DNA of 9,457 nucleotides from Actinomycetes bacterium. GTDB taxonomy: Bacteria > Actinomycetota > Acidimicrobiia > Acidimicrobiales > Bog-793. Each line of letters starts with the position of its first letter. Within the stretch, counting starts at the first letter, position 1. The translations under genes and the position numbers were made by a program. The stretch lies in assembly GCA_021823365.1 (NCBI GenBank), contig JAKAOD010000086.1:1-9457 (forward strand), written 5' to 3'. Below the pieces are notes generated by a model. The model ran no database searches, was not told the DNA's origin, and saw only the letters and a program-made list of their open reading frames with translations. This document shows positions 1 through 6,958 of this stretch, piece by piece.

Positions 1-1
1 G

Positions 2-301
2 ACGACGCCGGCGCCCTCGGCGCTGCTCCTGGAGCGCATGGGCGAGGAACGGGCTGCTGAGTACCAGGCGCTCGTCGTCGAGGCCGACGACGCGTCGCAC
101 ACCACCGGCGCCGCCCGCGCACGGGCGCTGTCGCGGCTCCGGGGCTAGCTCGAGCAGGTGCGCCAGCGAGATTTCGTGGCTCCTACAGAGCGCGAGCGGG
201 CCGTCCAGGCGATCGAGTCGCTCAGCGTCGAGCGGCCGGAGGATCAGTGCGCGTCCCCCCGCCACAGGGGGCGGATCGCCGCCATCCCGGGGCAGCCCTG
301 A
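2..301 (+). pseudogene. chrB: chrB N-terminal-domain gene, 5' end outside the window, interrupted by an in-frame amber
   Basis: The frame beginning at base 2 reads to TAG at 146-148 (ending ALSRLRG), then stays open in the same frame as LEQVRQRDFVAPTERERA and on to TGA at 299-301. The segment after the stop resembles the end of the ChrB N-terminal domain, where relatives, as I recall them, read roughly LRRWL-KIRARDFFGAP. The stop therefore falls where a Trp is expected, and one G-to-A change (TGG to TAG) would explain it. ChrB proteins regulate or support chromate resistance. In some actinobacteria the N- and C-terminal domains are separate adjacent genes, and the arrangement here fits that. 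The final TGA overlaps the ATG of the next gene by one base, a layout typical of translational coupling. The start lies upstream of the window. The ChrB assignment leans mainly on the C-terminal partner that follows. Amber suppression cannot be excluded. Confidence 0.6.
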
Positions 302-732
302 TGCGATGGGTGACCCGGGCGCGCTGTCATATCGATCGGGTGGCCTGCAGCTGGCTCATCCGCCGCTTCATCGATCCCGAGGCGGAGTTCTCCTTCGTCG
401 AGGACCGCGCTGAGCTTCCGAGCGACGAGACCGCGTTCGACGTTCCGGGGGTGGAGCTCTCCCACCACGGGCCCGACTGCACCTTCGAGACGATGCTGCG
501 CCGCTACCAGCTCGACGACCCCGTGCTGTGGGATCTCGCGAGGATCGTGCACGAGGCCGATCTTGCCGACGCGCGCTTCGACGCGCCGGAGGCAGCGGGC
601 CTCGACGCGGTGACGCGCGGGCTGTCGTTCATTCTGTCCGACCCGCAGCTCATCGAGGCCGGCGCCGTGATCTTCGACGGGCTCTACGAGTACCGTCGGC
701 GGGCCTTGCTCGCGGGTCACGACCCCTCCTGA
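301..732 (+). CDS. chrB: Chromate resistance protein, ChrB C-terminal domain
   Basis: This 143-residue protein is built entirely of the ChrB C-terminal domain (chromate resistance exported protein family). Residues 3-30 carry the family signature WVTRARCHIDRVACSWLI followed by RRFIDPEAEF. A middle block has FDVPGVELSHHGPDCTFE (46-63), then LDDPVLW, and an alpha-helical tail containing EAAGLDAVTRGLSFIL (97-112). Full-length ChrB is about 300 residues, so this is the second half as a separate gene. ATG at 301 is preferred because the family signature begins at once and the ATG overlaps the preceding TGA. An in-frame GTG at 247 would add 18 unlike residues. Upstream there is only a weak purine-rich stretch, so translation may depend on coupling to the broken N-terminal gene. 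No chrA chromate transporter lies in the window. No signal peptide is visible. The family call is firm; its biochemical role is not well defined. Confidence 0.85.
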   Translation: MRWVTRARCHIDRVACSWLIRRFIDPEAEFSFVEDRAELPSDETAFDVPGVELSHHGPDCTFETMLRRYQLDDPVLWDLARIVHEADLADARFDAPEAAGLDAVTRGLSFILSDPQLIEAGAVIFDGLYEYRRRALLAGHDPS

Positions 733-1372
<640 letters not shown>

Positions 1373-1473
1373 CCGGCGAGGCGTAGATGCCGAGCTGCTT
1401 GAGGGCGGTCATCCTCGCAGCGCAGGGTGCGTACTGACAACCCGGAGCACTTCGCGAGCTGGCCGATCAGCAT
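1373..1473 (-). pseudogene. MerR-family regulator N-terminal remnant
   Basis: From ATG at 1473 the minus strand encodes MLIGQLAKCSGLSVRTLR, a textbook MerR winged-helix start (MxIGxLAxxxGVSVRTLRYYE). The next residues are CEDDR instead of YYED-G, so one Tyr codon is missing and the other has changed. The frame then drifts: shifted by one it gives QLGIYASPGRYTGAG, which loosely recalls the GLL-P-R-TGYR segment of MerR proteins but also overlaps the first recognisable rph codons. The rest of the HTH, the dimerisation helix and any sensor domain are absent. Residues 1-18 are near consensus while everything after is scrambled, which points to deletion plus a frameshift. Its left limit is approximate because the merR and rph traces overlap between about 1350 and 1400. 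Confidence 0.65.
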
Positions 1474-1565
1474 CCCCTTGATTATCCGGCCTCCACCAGG
1501 TGGAGAGCCAAGAGGGAGCGATGAGCGGTCGTCCACCGGTCGGCAGGCCGGCTCCAGCACGTTGC

Positions 1566-2909
1566 TCAGGGAGCGGGAAAGACGGTGCACGAGCCGCTTG
1601 GAAGGCCCGAAGCGCACCGGAAGGTCGGCAGGCCCATCGTCGGCCCGTGCCGGACGAGCATCGAGTACGGCGGCGCGAGGTCGACGCCGTCGGGACCGGA
1701 GAGGTAGCCGGGCGAGCTGCCGGGGACTCCGTCGTGCCCGTACTGCCAGACGATCTTGTCAGTCCTCGGATCGACGACGATGACGCGGTCGTTGCCGTCG
1801 TCATTGCACAAGATGTCGCCGTTGGTCGGGATCGTCTCGCACAACGACGGCGTGGTGAGCTTCCCCGGTCCGCTCTTCGGACCGTAGCGCCACAGCATCT
1901 GACCCTGCTTGTTGAACTCGACGATCTGTCCAGGGTTCGAGTAATCCACGGTAAGGAAGCGACCCGGCGAGACCTCGTTCGTGTCCGAGGGGTAGTAGAC
2001 GCCCGGCGGGTGGGTCGACCACAGCACCTTGCCCTGCAGGGTCATCTCGTCCGCCCAGTCGCCGTTGATCTCGGTCACGATGTAGTTGCCGTTCGTGAGA
2101 GGGAAGGCGCCGTTGGGGCTGCCGAAGCGGAGCGGGGGCTCGTGGTAGCAGTAGGTGTCCTGGATCCCGATGCGCTCGGCAGGCACGTGCGTGCCGCTGC
2201 GCACGATCAGGAGGCTGCAGTTCTTGATATCGGCGATGAGGACGTCGCCGTTCGGAAGGAACATCGCGTCGTCGGGATTGTCGAGCTCGTTCGGGCCCGA
2301 GCCGGGGACGCCCGGATGGCCGTAGCGCCACAGGATCTTGTGTTGGCGCACGCTGATGAGAGAGACGACCTGGTCGTTCTCCTCGGTCGCGAGGATGTCC
2401 TTGCCATTCGGCGTGAAGAACGCGTCGTCGGGCTCGAGGAAGGTCGTGCCGGTCGGCTGGTGGCCCGGGCGCGGGAACTGCCAGACGATCTTCCCGGCCG
2501 GGTTGACGGCGATGATGCGGTTGTTCCCCTCGTCTGCGATCAAGATGTCGCCGGGGAGGACAGCCGGATTCGAGCCCGGGGCGAGGTTCGGTCCCGGGCG
2601 CATCCCGCGGCCCGGAGGTGAGGAGAACGGCAGCCCGCTTGCCGCGCGGTGCCTCGGGTGGTGTGCCGCCGAGCGCTCCAGCGTGGAAGAGCGCGCGTTC
2701 GATGCGCGCGTGCCGCCGGAGGAGCCGAGGGCGAGGGGTAGGACGATCGCAGCGACGACGACGGCGAATATGGTCGCGAGCCGGGTCCGACCGATGCGCC
2801 GAGCCCGCCGGCGACGTGCGAGCACCTCTGATGGGGTCGGGCGCGCCCGCGTCCTGCTCAAGACGTCGCGCGTTCTCTTCGCGCCGCGCGCGGCGTTACG
2901 TTGCGGCAT
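1566..2909 (-). CDS. Membrane-anchored PQQ/NHL-like beta-propeller protein
   Basis: This 447-residue protein has an Arg-rich cytoplasmic N-terminus (RRRRARRIGRTR near 34-42) and one hydrophobic segment at about 44-61, with no obvious cleavage site. A Ser/Pro/His-rich linker runs to about 115, followed by a beta-propeller. Blade signatures recur: GDILIADEGNNRIIAV (120-135) with KIVWQF (140-145), KILWRYG (191-197), NGDVLIADIKN (220-230), NGNYIVTEINGDW (273-285) with KVLW, GRFLTVDYSN, QMLWRYG (337-343), and NGDILCNDDGNDRVIVVD (363-380) with KIVWQYG (385-391). Six Cys (231, 254, 357, 368, 432, 441) lie outside the membrane and could form disulfides. Relatives are annotated as PQQ-binding-like or arylsulfotransferase-like propellers; no enzymatic function can be assigned. 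ATG at 2909 is chosen because AGGT lies 7 bases upstream; ATG at 2954 (15 residues longer) is possible. A frame extending to 3176 lacks family character. It stands alone on its strand between ruined genes. Confidence 0.8.
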   Translation of the reverse strand: MPQRNAARGAKRTRDVLSRTRARPTPSEVLARRRRARRIGRTRLATIFAVVVAAIVLPLALGSSGGTRASNARSSTLERSAAHHPRHRAASGLPFSSPPGRGMRPGPNLAPGSNPAVLPGDILIADEGNNRIIAVNPAGKIVWQFPRPGHQPTGTTFLEPDDAFFTPNGKDILATEENDQVVSLISVRQHKILWRYGHPGVPGSGPNELDNPDDAMFLPNGDVLIADIKNCSLLIVRSGTHVPAERIGIQDTYCYHEPPLRFGSPNGAFPLTNGNYIVTEINGDWADEMTLQGKVLWSTHPPGVYYPSDTNEVSPGRFLTVDYSNPGQIVEFNKQGQMLWRYGPKSGPGKLTTPSLCETIPTNGDILCNDDGNDRVIVVDPRTDKIVWQYGHDGVPGSSPGYLSGPDGVDLAPPYSMLVRHGPTMGLPTFRCASGLPSGSCTVFPAP

Positions 2910-3250
2910 CGTTGACCTGGGCAGAAGAGCCTCGCGTGCCCGGGTAGTCCGCATCTTGCCGCGGTGCGTGTCCGGCCGGAGATCAGGGGGATGATGACGT
3001 CCGAGTCGGGGGCGCGCGTCGATCTGGCTGCTGGTCCGAGAATGCGTGTTTGCTATCACGGGACCTGCGCCCTGTAAAGTCATGCAGCCTGCTGCGGTGA
3101 CCGGGCGAACGTCAGCTTCTAGGCTCGGGTTCGCAGCGCGGGGCGACGTGCATTGACGACGCGGCGCGGGCGGCACGCGAAGGAAGGAGTTGCGTCATCT
3201 GACCATCGTGTCGGATCCGTGTCGGACGGCTTACGCTCCGGCCGGCACGG
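2910..3250. other. Intergenic region upstream of the propeller gene, divergent with the VOC remnant
   Basis: No recognisable gene. It should contain the minus-strand promoter of the propeller gene and the former plus-strand promoter of the VOC gene. A purine run AAGGAAGGAG (about 3179-3189) precedes TTG at 3190 and looks like a ribosome binding site, but the frame it opens resembles nothing known and ends after 76 codons. It may be the relic translation start of the VOC gene, now out of phase. A 9-base direct repeat CGTGTCGGA lies at 3207-3215 and 3218-3226 (period 11). Confidence 0.4.
3050..3078 (-). promoter_or_regulatory. Possible sigma70-type promoter for the propeller gene
   Basis: On the minus strand TTTACA (3078-3073) resembles a -35 box (5 of 6), and 17 bases later TAGCAA (3055-3050) is a weak -10 (3 of 6). 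It would give a leader of about 130 bases to ATG 2909. It is the best candidate I found in the region, but in GC-rich actinobacteria such matches are only suggestive. Confidence 0.25.
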
Positions 3251-3654
3251 TCATGCCACACGAAGCCGAATCCTGCTCTCGTCGGGCTGGTGGTGGACGA
3301 CATGGCCACCACGTCGGCTTTCTGTCGTCGCCTCGGGCTGGACGCTCCTGCCAGCGCCGGCGCCGGCGCCGAGGGACATGTGGACCTCGAGCTGGTGGGT
3401 GGCATGCGGATCGCGTGTGACGCCGAAGCCCTGATCCGCTCCCTCGATCCTGCGCGGCCCCGCCATCGGGCGGTCACCGGGTCGTGCTTGCCTTCGACTG
3501 CGGTGCGCCGGCGCAGGTCGACGCCGCCTGGGCAGGGCTCACCGGCGCTGGCTACGAGGGTCGCCTCGCCCCGTGGGACGCCTTCTGGGGCGTGAGGTAT
3601 GCCGTGGTCCACGATCGCGACGGCACTTGGGTCGACCTTTTCGCCCGGCTGCCG
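3251..3654 (+). pseudogene. VOC/glyoxalase-family protein, frameshifted
   Basis: Frame 2 reads KPNPALVGLVVDDMATT, CRRLGLDAP, EGHVDLELVGGMRIACDAEA and IRSLDP. The match then jumps to frame 1 as PPSGGHRVVLAFDCGAP, VDAAWAGLTGAGYEG, LAPWDAFWGVRYAVVHDRDG and VDLFARLP. Together these give a nearly complete single-module vicinal oxygen chelate protein of about 130 residues (glyoxalase / bleomycin-resistance / dioxygenase superfamily), with the usual LVVDDM-x-FYRRLGLD opening and the YAVVHDPDGN-VDLFA closing motif. The frameshift lies at about 3452-3461. CRR replaces the usual YRR, and DGT replaces DGN. The original start is unclear: no ATG is in phase just upstream, and GTG at 3287 or 3290 is too far in. 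The gene lacks its own stop and runs directly into a LacI-family sequence in another frame. Substrate unknown. Confidence 0.75.
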
Positions 3655-4040
3655 AGCAGCGCGTGCTGCGGGGCGACTGGAGCGCGGCGTCGGGGTGGCG
3701 CGCCGGCGTCGAGCTCGCGAAGCAGCGCAAGGTCTCGGCGGTCTTCGTCTCGAACGACCAGATGGCGCTCGGGTTGATCCTCGCGATGAAGCAGGCCGGG
3801 CGGCGTGTGCCCGAGGACGTGAGCGTCGTCGGCTTCGACGACATCCCCGAGGCGGCGTACTTCGACCCGCCCCTCACGACGATCCGGCAGGACTTCGAGG
3901 AGCTCGGCCGTCGCAGCGTCGGGCTACTGCTCCAGGCGATCGAGACTGGCGGCGCGCCGTCGAGCCCGGAGGTCATCCCGGAGTTCGTCGGCCGGCTGAG
4001 CACGGCTGACGCTGGGAGGTGGCTGGGTGCTCGGGGCTGA
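3654..4040 (+). pseudogene. LacI-family regulator, C-terminal sensor-domain fragment
   Basis: The frame ending at TGA 4038-4040 carries VLRGDWSAASGWRAGVELAK, then VSAVFVSNDQMALGLILAMK, RRVPEDVSVVGFDDIPEAAY, FDPPLTTIRQDFEELGRRSV and LLLQAIETG. This is the second subdomain and C-terminus of a LacI/GalR-type repressor, whose periplasmic-binding-like core binds a sugar or related effector. Motifs SNDQMALG and GFDDIPEA are near consensus. A complete member has about 340 residues; the DNA-binding HTH, hinge and first half of the sensor core (roughly 200 residues) are missing. Similarity starts abruptly at about 3654, exactly where the VOC match stops, so the two genes were joined by a deletion. The frame stays open to 3573, but residues before about 3654 are the VOC gene read out of phase. 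It cannot act as a repressor. Its former operon may have been sugar catabolism, which fits the neighbours but is inference. Confidence 0.8.
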
Positions 4041-4866
4041 GGCGAGCGCAGAGCTCCCCGGAGAGCGCGCCGTCGAGGGCGCCCGGACCCCCGGCGCGCT
4101 CGTCAGCCGCGCGACGACGGCGACCGCGCCCCGCCATGGCAACTACGCGCTCGAGCAGGTCGCGTTCCCGAGCATCCGACTCGAGCTCGCCGACAACCTC
4201 TACCTTCCCCGGGACCTCGCCGTTCCGGCGCCGGCCGTCGTGCTCCTCGGGCCCTTCGGCTACGTGAAAGAGCACGCGCCGGACCAGTACGGCACGCGAC
4301 TCGCAGACGAGGGCTACGTCGCCCTCTCCTTCGACTGCGCGCACCACGGCGAGGGCGCCGGGGAGCCGCGCCAGCTCGTCGAGCCCGCCCGGCGGATCGC
4401 CGACGTGCGCGCCGCGATCGACCTCCTCGCGGCGCGGCCCGAGGTGGACGCAGCAGCGCTGGCGGCGCTCGGGATCGGCGAGGGCGCCGCCGAGCTTGTC
4501 CACGCAGCGGTCGCCGATCGCCGCATCCAGGCGGTCGCGGCAGTCGCGGCGCGGTTTCGAGATCCTGAGAGCGATCTCGAGCGTGTCGCGGGCGACTCTC
4601 CCGCGGCCCGCGAACGGACGGGGGACTCGATGCGGCTGCTGGAGCAGCGACTCGCGCGAGCACGCGCCGCGAAGCGCCGCTTCGAGGAGACCGGCGAGGT
4701 GGAGTACCTCCCGATCACCGACGCTGCTCGCCCCGACGTGGCGCTCCCCGGGCTCGCGGCATGGGAGTGGTACGCGCGACGCGGAGGTCGCGGGCTGGCT
4801 CGCCCGCTGCCGCTGAAGGCGGCGCAGGCTGTCGGCGCCCAGCACGGAGGACCGGCGCGCCCGTGA
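4027..4866 (+). pseudogene. Alpha/beta hydrolase relic lacking nucleophile and C-terminus
   Basis: The frame from GTG 4027 (279 codons) resembles an alpha/beta hydrolase of the dienelactone hydrolase / YcjY sort. It has DNLYLPRDLAVPAPAVVLLG (57-75) leading to GPFGYVKEHAPDQYGTRLAD (75-94), the strand EGYVALSFDCAHHGEGAGEP (95-114), RIADVRAAIDLLAARPEVDA and ALGIGEGAAELVHAAVADRR (148-167). The nucleophile elbow should read G-x-[CS]-x-G. Here it is GIGEG, so residue 151 (bases 4477-4479, GGC) is Gly where family members carry Cys or Ser. Similarity ends near EWYARR (about 242), so the segment that should bring the catalytic Asp and His is missing or shifted out of frame. The first 40 residues look like spurious translation across the LacI remnant, with which it overlaps by 14 bases. 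A catalytically dead but expressed protein is possible; decay is more likely given both losses. Confidence 0.65.
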
Positions 4867-5139
4867 CGAGCAGCTGGTCACCGGATTGAGGGAGATCAAC
4901 CCAAGATCAACCCTGGAGTTGACGACGCCTAGCCGGCCGCGGCGGACACACGCGCGGAGAGGCGGGGGCGGCGTGCCCCATCCTCATGGCGCTTCTCGAG
5001 GTCGTGAGCCGAACGGGCGCGCTCGCCGCGAGCCTGATCCCGTCCTGGGTGGTCTGGAGCGGTAGCGCCTCCACCGATCCGGGCGCCACTCCGGTAGCCC
5101 CCGGGCGTCTTGCCTCCGCTCCCCCCGGCGGCCGAGTGC
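4867..5139. other. Non-coding stretch between hydrolase and LuxR remnants
   Basis: No protein with family resemblance on either strand. If the LuxR remnant once had a receiver or other N-terminal domain, it should lie here, but I do not recognise one. The left end has a tandem direct repeat (4893-4913), followed by TCAAC...GTTGA arms at 4908-4912 and 4919-4923. The rest is GC-rich with no clear promoter or terminator. Confidence 0.4.
4893..4913. repeat. Two tandem copies of AGATCAACCC, period 11
   Basis: AGATCAACCC occurs at 4893-4902 and 4904-4913, one helical turn apart, just after the hydrolase relic and upstream of the LuxR-type HTH remnant. Tandem half-sites on one face of the helix are typical of operators for response regulators. 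With only two copies, chance duplication is possible. Confidence 0.35.
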
Positions 5140-5361
5140 TCCAGATCGCCGGCCCGCCGAGCGGCAGGACGGCCTGGCCGACAGGGGAGCGGAGGTCCTC
5201 GGGCTGATCGCCGAGGGGTTGTCCAGCACCGAGATCGCGGCGCGCCTGTACGTGGGGGAGGCCCTGTCAAGACGCACGTCAACCGGATATTCGCCAAGAC
5301 CGGGAGCCGGGACCGCGCCCAGGCACACGACTACGCTCGCCGCAGCGGCCCCGCCGGCTGA
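5140..5361 (+). pseudogene. LuxR/NarL-type HTH remnant with frameshift
   Basis: Frame 2 reads RQDGLADRGAEVLGLIAEG then LSSTEIAARLYVGEA, the first part of a LuxR-family C-terminal HTH (LTxREVEVLxLIAEGLSNxEIAxxLxVSEATVKTHV). At about 5263-5267 the match shifts to frame 1: VKTHVNRIFAKTGSRDRAQA, HDYARRSGPAG, and TGA at 5359-5361. Between GEA and VKTHV only two bases (CT) remain where relatives have one codon (Thr), so a single-base deletion explains the break. The recognition helix region and the dimer-interface helix are otherwise well preserved. The normal receiver or sensor domain is not visible upstream. After the deletion the HTH frame no longer meets its stop and runs open into the aldehyde dehydrogenase that starts 38 bases after the old stop. 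It probably once encoded a response regulator; target unknown. Confidence 0.75.
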
Positions 5362-5398
5362 GCGGCGAGACTCGCGGCAGGCGGTGCAGACTGGGGAG

Positions 5399-6946
5399 AT
5401 GATCACCAGCACGAACCCGCGGACCGGTGCGCCGGCCGGCGAGGAGATAGAGGAGACCTCCGCCGGGGAGGTGGCCGCGCGCTGCCAGGAGGCGACGGAG
5501 GCCGCGCCGGCACTGGAGGCGCTCGGCCGGCACGGTCGTGCGCGCATGCTCCACGCGATGGCCGACGCCCTGGAGGCGCGCCGCCAGGAGGCCGTCGCTC
5601 TCGCCGATCTCGAGACGGCGCTCGGCGGCGCGCGCCTCGAAGGCGAGCTGACGCGCACGACCTACCAGCTGCGGTTCTTCGCCGAGGTGCTCGAGGACGG
5701 CGCCTATCTCGAGGCGACGATCGACCACGCCGGCTCGAGCCCGATGGGACCGAGGCCCGACCTTCGCCGGCTGCTCCGGCCGCTCGGGCCGGTGGCGGTG
5801 TTCGGCGCGTCGAACTTCCCCTTCGCCTTCTCCGTCCCCGGCGGCGACACGGCCTCGGCGCTCGCCGCAGGATGCCCCGTGGTGGTGAAGGGCCACGAGG
5901 CCCACCCGAGGACCTCGCTGCTCTGCGCCGAGGCGCTCGCCGAAGGGGGCGCGCGAGGCGGGGCCGGCGAGCACGCCGTCGCCATCGTCCTCGGCGTCGA
6001 GGCGGGGCGCCTGCTCGTCCTCGACCCCCGCATCACCGGTGTCGGCTTCACCGGATCGCTCGGGGGCGGCCGGGTCCTGCACGAGCTCGCCGCGACCCGC
6101 CCCTCACCGGTCCCCTTCTACGGCGAGCTCGGCGCGCTCAACGCCGTCGCGGTCTGCCCGGGGGCGGCGGCGCGGCGCGGGGAGGAGATCGCGGCGGGGC
6201 TGTCGGGCTCGTTCACGCTCGGAGCGGGCCAGTTCTGCACCAAGCCTGGGCTTGTCCTCGTCCCGTCCGGTCCGGCGGGCGACGCCCTCGCCCGGGCGCT
6301 CGCCGCCGAGGTGCGGGAGAAGACGCCGCAGGCGATGCTGAGCGCCCGTGTCGTCGACGGTTTCCTCGAGGGCAGCAGCCGCCTCAGGCAGGCGGTCTCG
6401 GTACGGTCGCTCGCCGAGGGTCGCCGCCGGGAGGCGGGCAGCGGGTGGTGGGGCACGCCGTTGCTGCTCGAGGTCGACCCTGACGCCCTCGACGGCCCCC
6501 TGCTCGAGGAGTGCTTCGGACCGGTGCTCGTGCTCACCCGCTACGACTCGGGCGAGCACCTTGCCGAGCTGCTCGGGCGCCTCGGACCCGCCCTCGCAGC
6601 GTCGGTCCACGCCGAGGCGCGAGGCGGCTCGGGCGGGCTCGAGGGCGAGGACGCGCCGCTCGCCGCCGCGCTCGTCGGCCAGCTCGCCCGCAAGGTCGGT
6701 CGCATCGTGTGGAACGGCTACCCGACCGGCGTTGCCGTCTCCTGGGCGATGCACCACGGCGGTCCGTATCCGGCGGCGACCGACCCGCTGCACAGCTCGG
6801 TCGGCGCGAGCGCCATCCGCCGCTGGCTCCGCCCGGTCGCCTATCAGGACGTGCCCGAGGCGCTGCTTCCGCCCGAGGTGCGAGACGAGCTGACGGCGGG
6901 CGAGCGACTCCCGCGTCGGGTCGACGGTGAGGCTCGTCTCGCCTGA
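5399..6946 (+). CDS. Aldehyde dehydrogenase, 2-oxoglutarate semialdehyde (2,5-dioxovalerate) dehydrogenase type
   Basis: This 515-residue protein would oxidise 2-oxoglutarate semialdehyde to 2-oxoglutarate with NAD(P)+, the last step of the non-phosphorylative pentose, hexarate and hydroxyproline routes. The best match is the NADP-type KGSADH branch of the ALDH superfamily. Visible features: ELTRTTYQLRFFAEVLEDG (83-101), GPRPDLRR, PLGPVAVFGASNFPFAFSVP (128-147) with catalytic Asn139, GCPVVVKGHEAHP (158-170) with cofactor-binding Lys164, GFTGS (216-220), FYGELGALNAV with general-base Glu243, LGAGQFCTKPG with nucleophile Cys280, LLEECFGPVLVL (369-380), and the branch-typical tail NGYPTGVAVSWAMHHGGPYP, ATDPLHSSVGASAIRRWLRP. 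All catalytic residues are present and length is normal (about 520). Start ATG 5399 has GGGGAG directly upstream and begins with the family-typical MITSTNPRTG; the longer open frame upstream is the LuxR remnant. Substrate choice is inferred from the branch. Confidence 0.85.
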   Translation: MITSTNPRTGAPAGEEIEETSAGEVAARCQEATEAAPALEALGRHGRARMLHAMADALEARRQEAVALADLETALGGARLEGELTRTTYQLRFFAEVLEDGAYLEATIDHAGSSPMGPRPDLRRLLRPLGPVAVFGASNFPFAFSVPGGDTASALAAGCPVVVKGHEAHPRTSLLCAEALAEGGARGGAGEHAVAIVLGVEAGRLLVLDPRITGVGFTGSLGGGRVLHELAATRPSPVPFYGELGALNAVAVCPGAAARRGEEIAAGLSGSFTLGAGQFCTKPGLVLVPSGPAGDALARALAAEVREKTPQAMLSARVVDGFLEGSSRLRQAVSVRSLAEGRRREAGSGWWGTPLLLEVDPDALDGPLLEECFGPVLVLTRYDSGEHLAELLGRLGPALAASVHAEARGGSGGLEGEDAPLAAALVGQLARKVGRIVWNGYPTGVAVSWAMHHGGPYPAATDPLHSSVGASAIRRWLRPVAYQDVPEALLPPEVRDELTAGERLPRRVDGEARLA

Positions 6947-6958
6947 GCCGGCTCAGGC
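6941..6958. terminator. 18-bp perfect palindrome spanning two convergent stop codons
   Basis: GCCTGAGCCGGCTCAGGC is a perfect inverted repeat, able to form a 7-bp stem with a CCGG loop in either RNA. The left arm contains the TGA (6944-6946) of the aldehyde dehydrogenase; the right arm contains the complement of the TGA (6955-6953) of the transporter remnant. No U-run follows on either side, so if it terminates transcription it is a U-less bidirectional hairpin of the kind common in high-GC bacteria. Confidence 0.55.

Noticed and set aside
301..732. A complete new chromate-resistance operon
   Set aside because: No ChrA transporter or other partner is present; only the split ChrB is visible, with its first half broken.
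1500..2621. Long open frame on the plus strand (373 codons)
   Set aside because: It is antisense to the propeller gene. Its Arg/Val/Asp-rich translation has no family motifs, whereas the minus strand has repeated propeller blades.
2910..3176. N-terminal extension of the propeller protein to 3176 (89 more residues)
   Set aside because: The added residues lack family character or a targeting signal, and the region holds the likely promoter. ATG 2909 has a better ribosome site just ahead of the Arg-rich anchor.
3190..3420. 76-codon frame starting at TTG after a strong Shine-Dalgarno
   Set aside because: Its translation resembles no protein and is out of phase with the VOC similarity covering the same bases.
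3573..3653. Upstream part of the LacI-type open frame
   Set aside because: These bases encode the VOC C-terminus in another frame; LacI similarity starts only at about 3654.
5279..6793. Minus-strand open frames across the aldehyde dehydrogenase
   Set aside because: They are shadows of GC-rich coding sequence; the plus strand has the full set of ALDH catalytic motifs.
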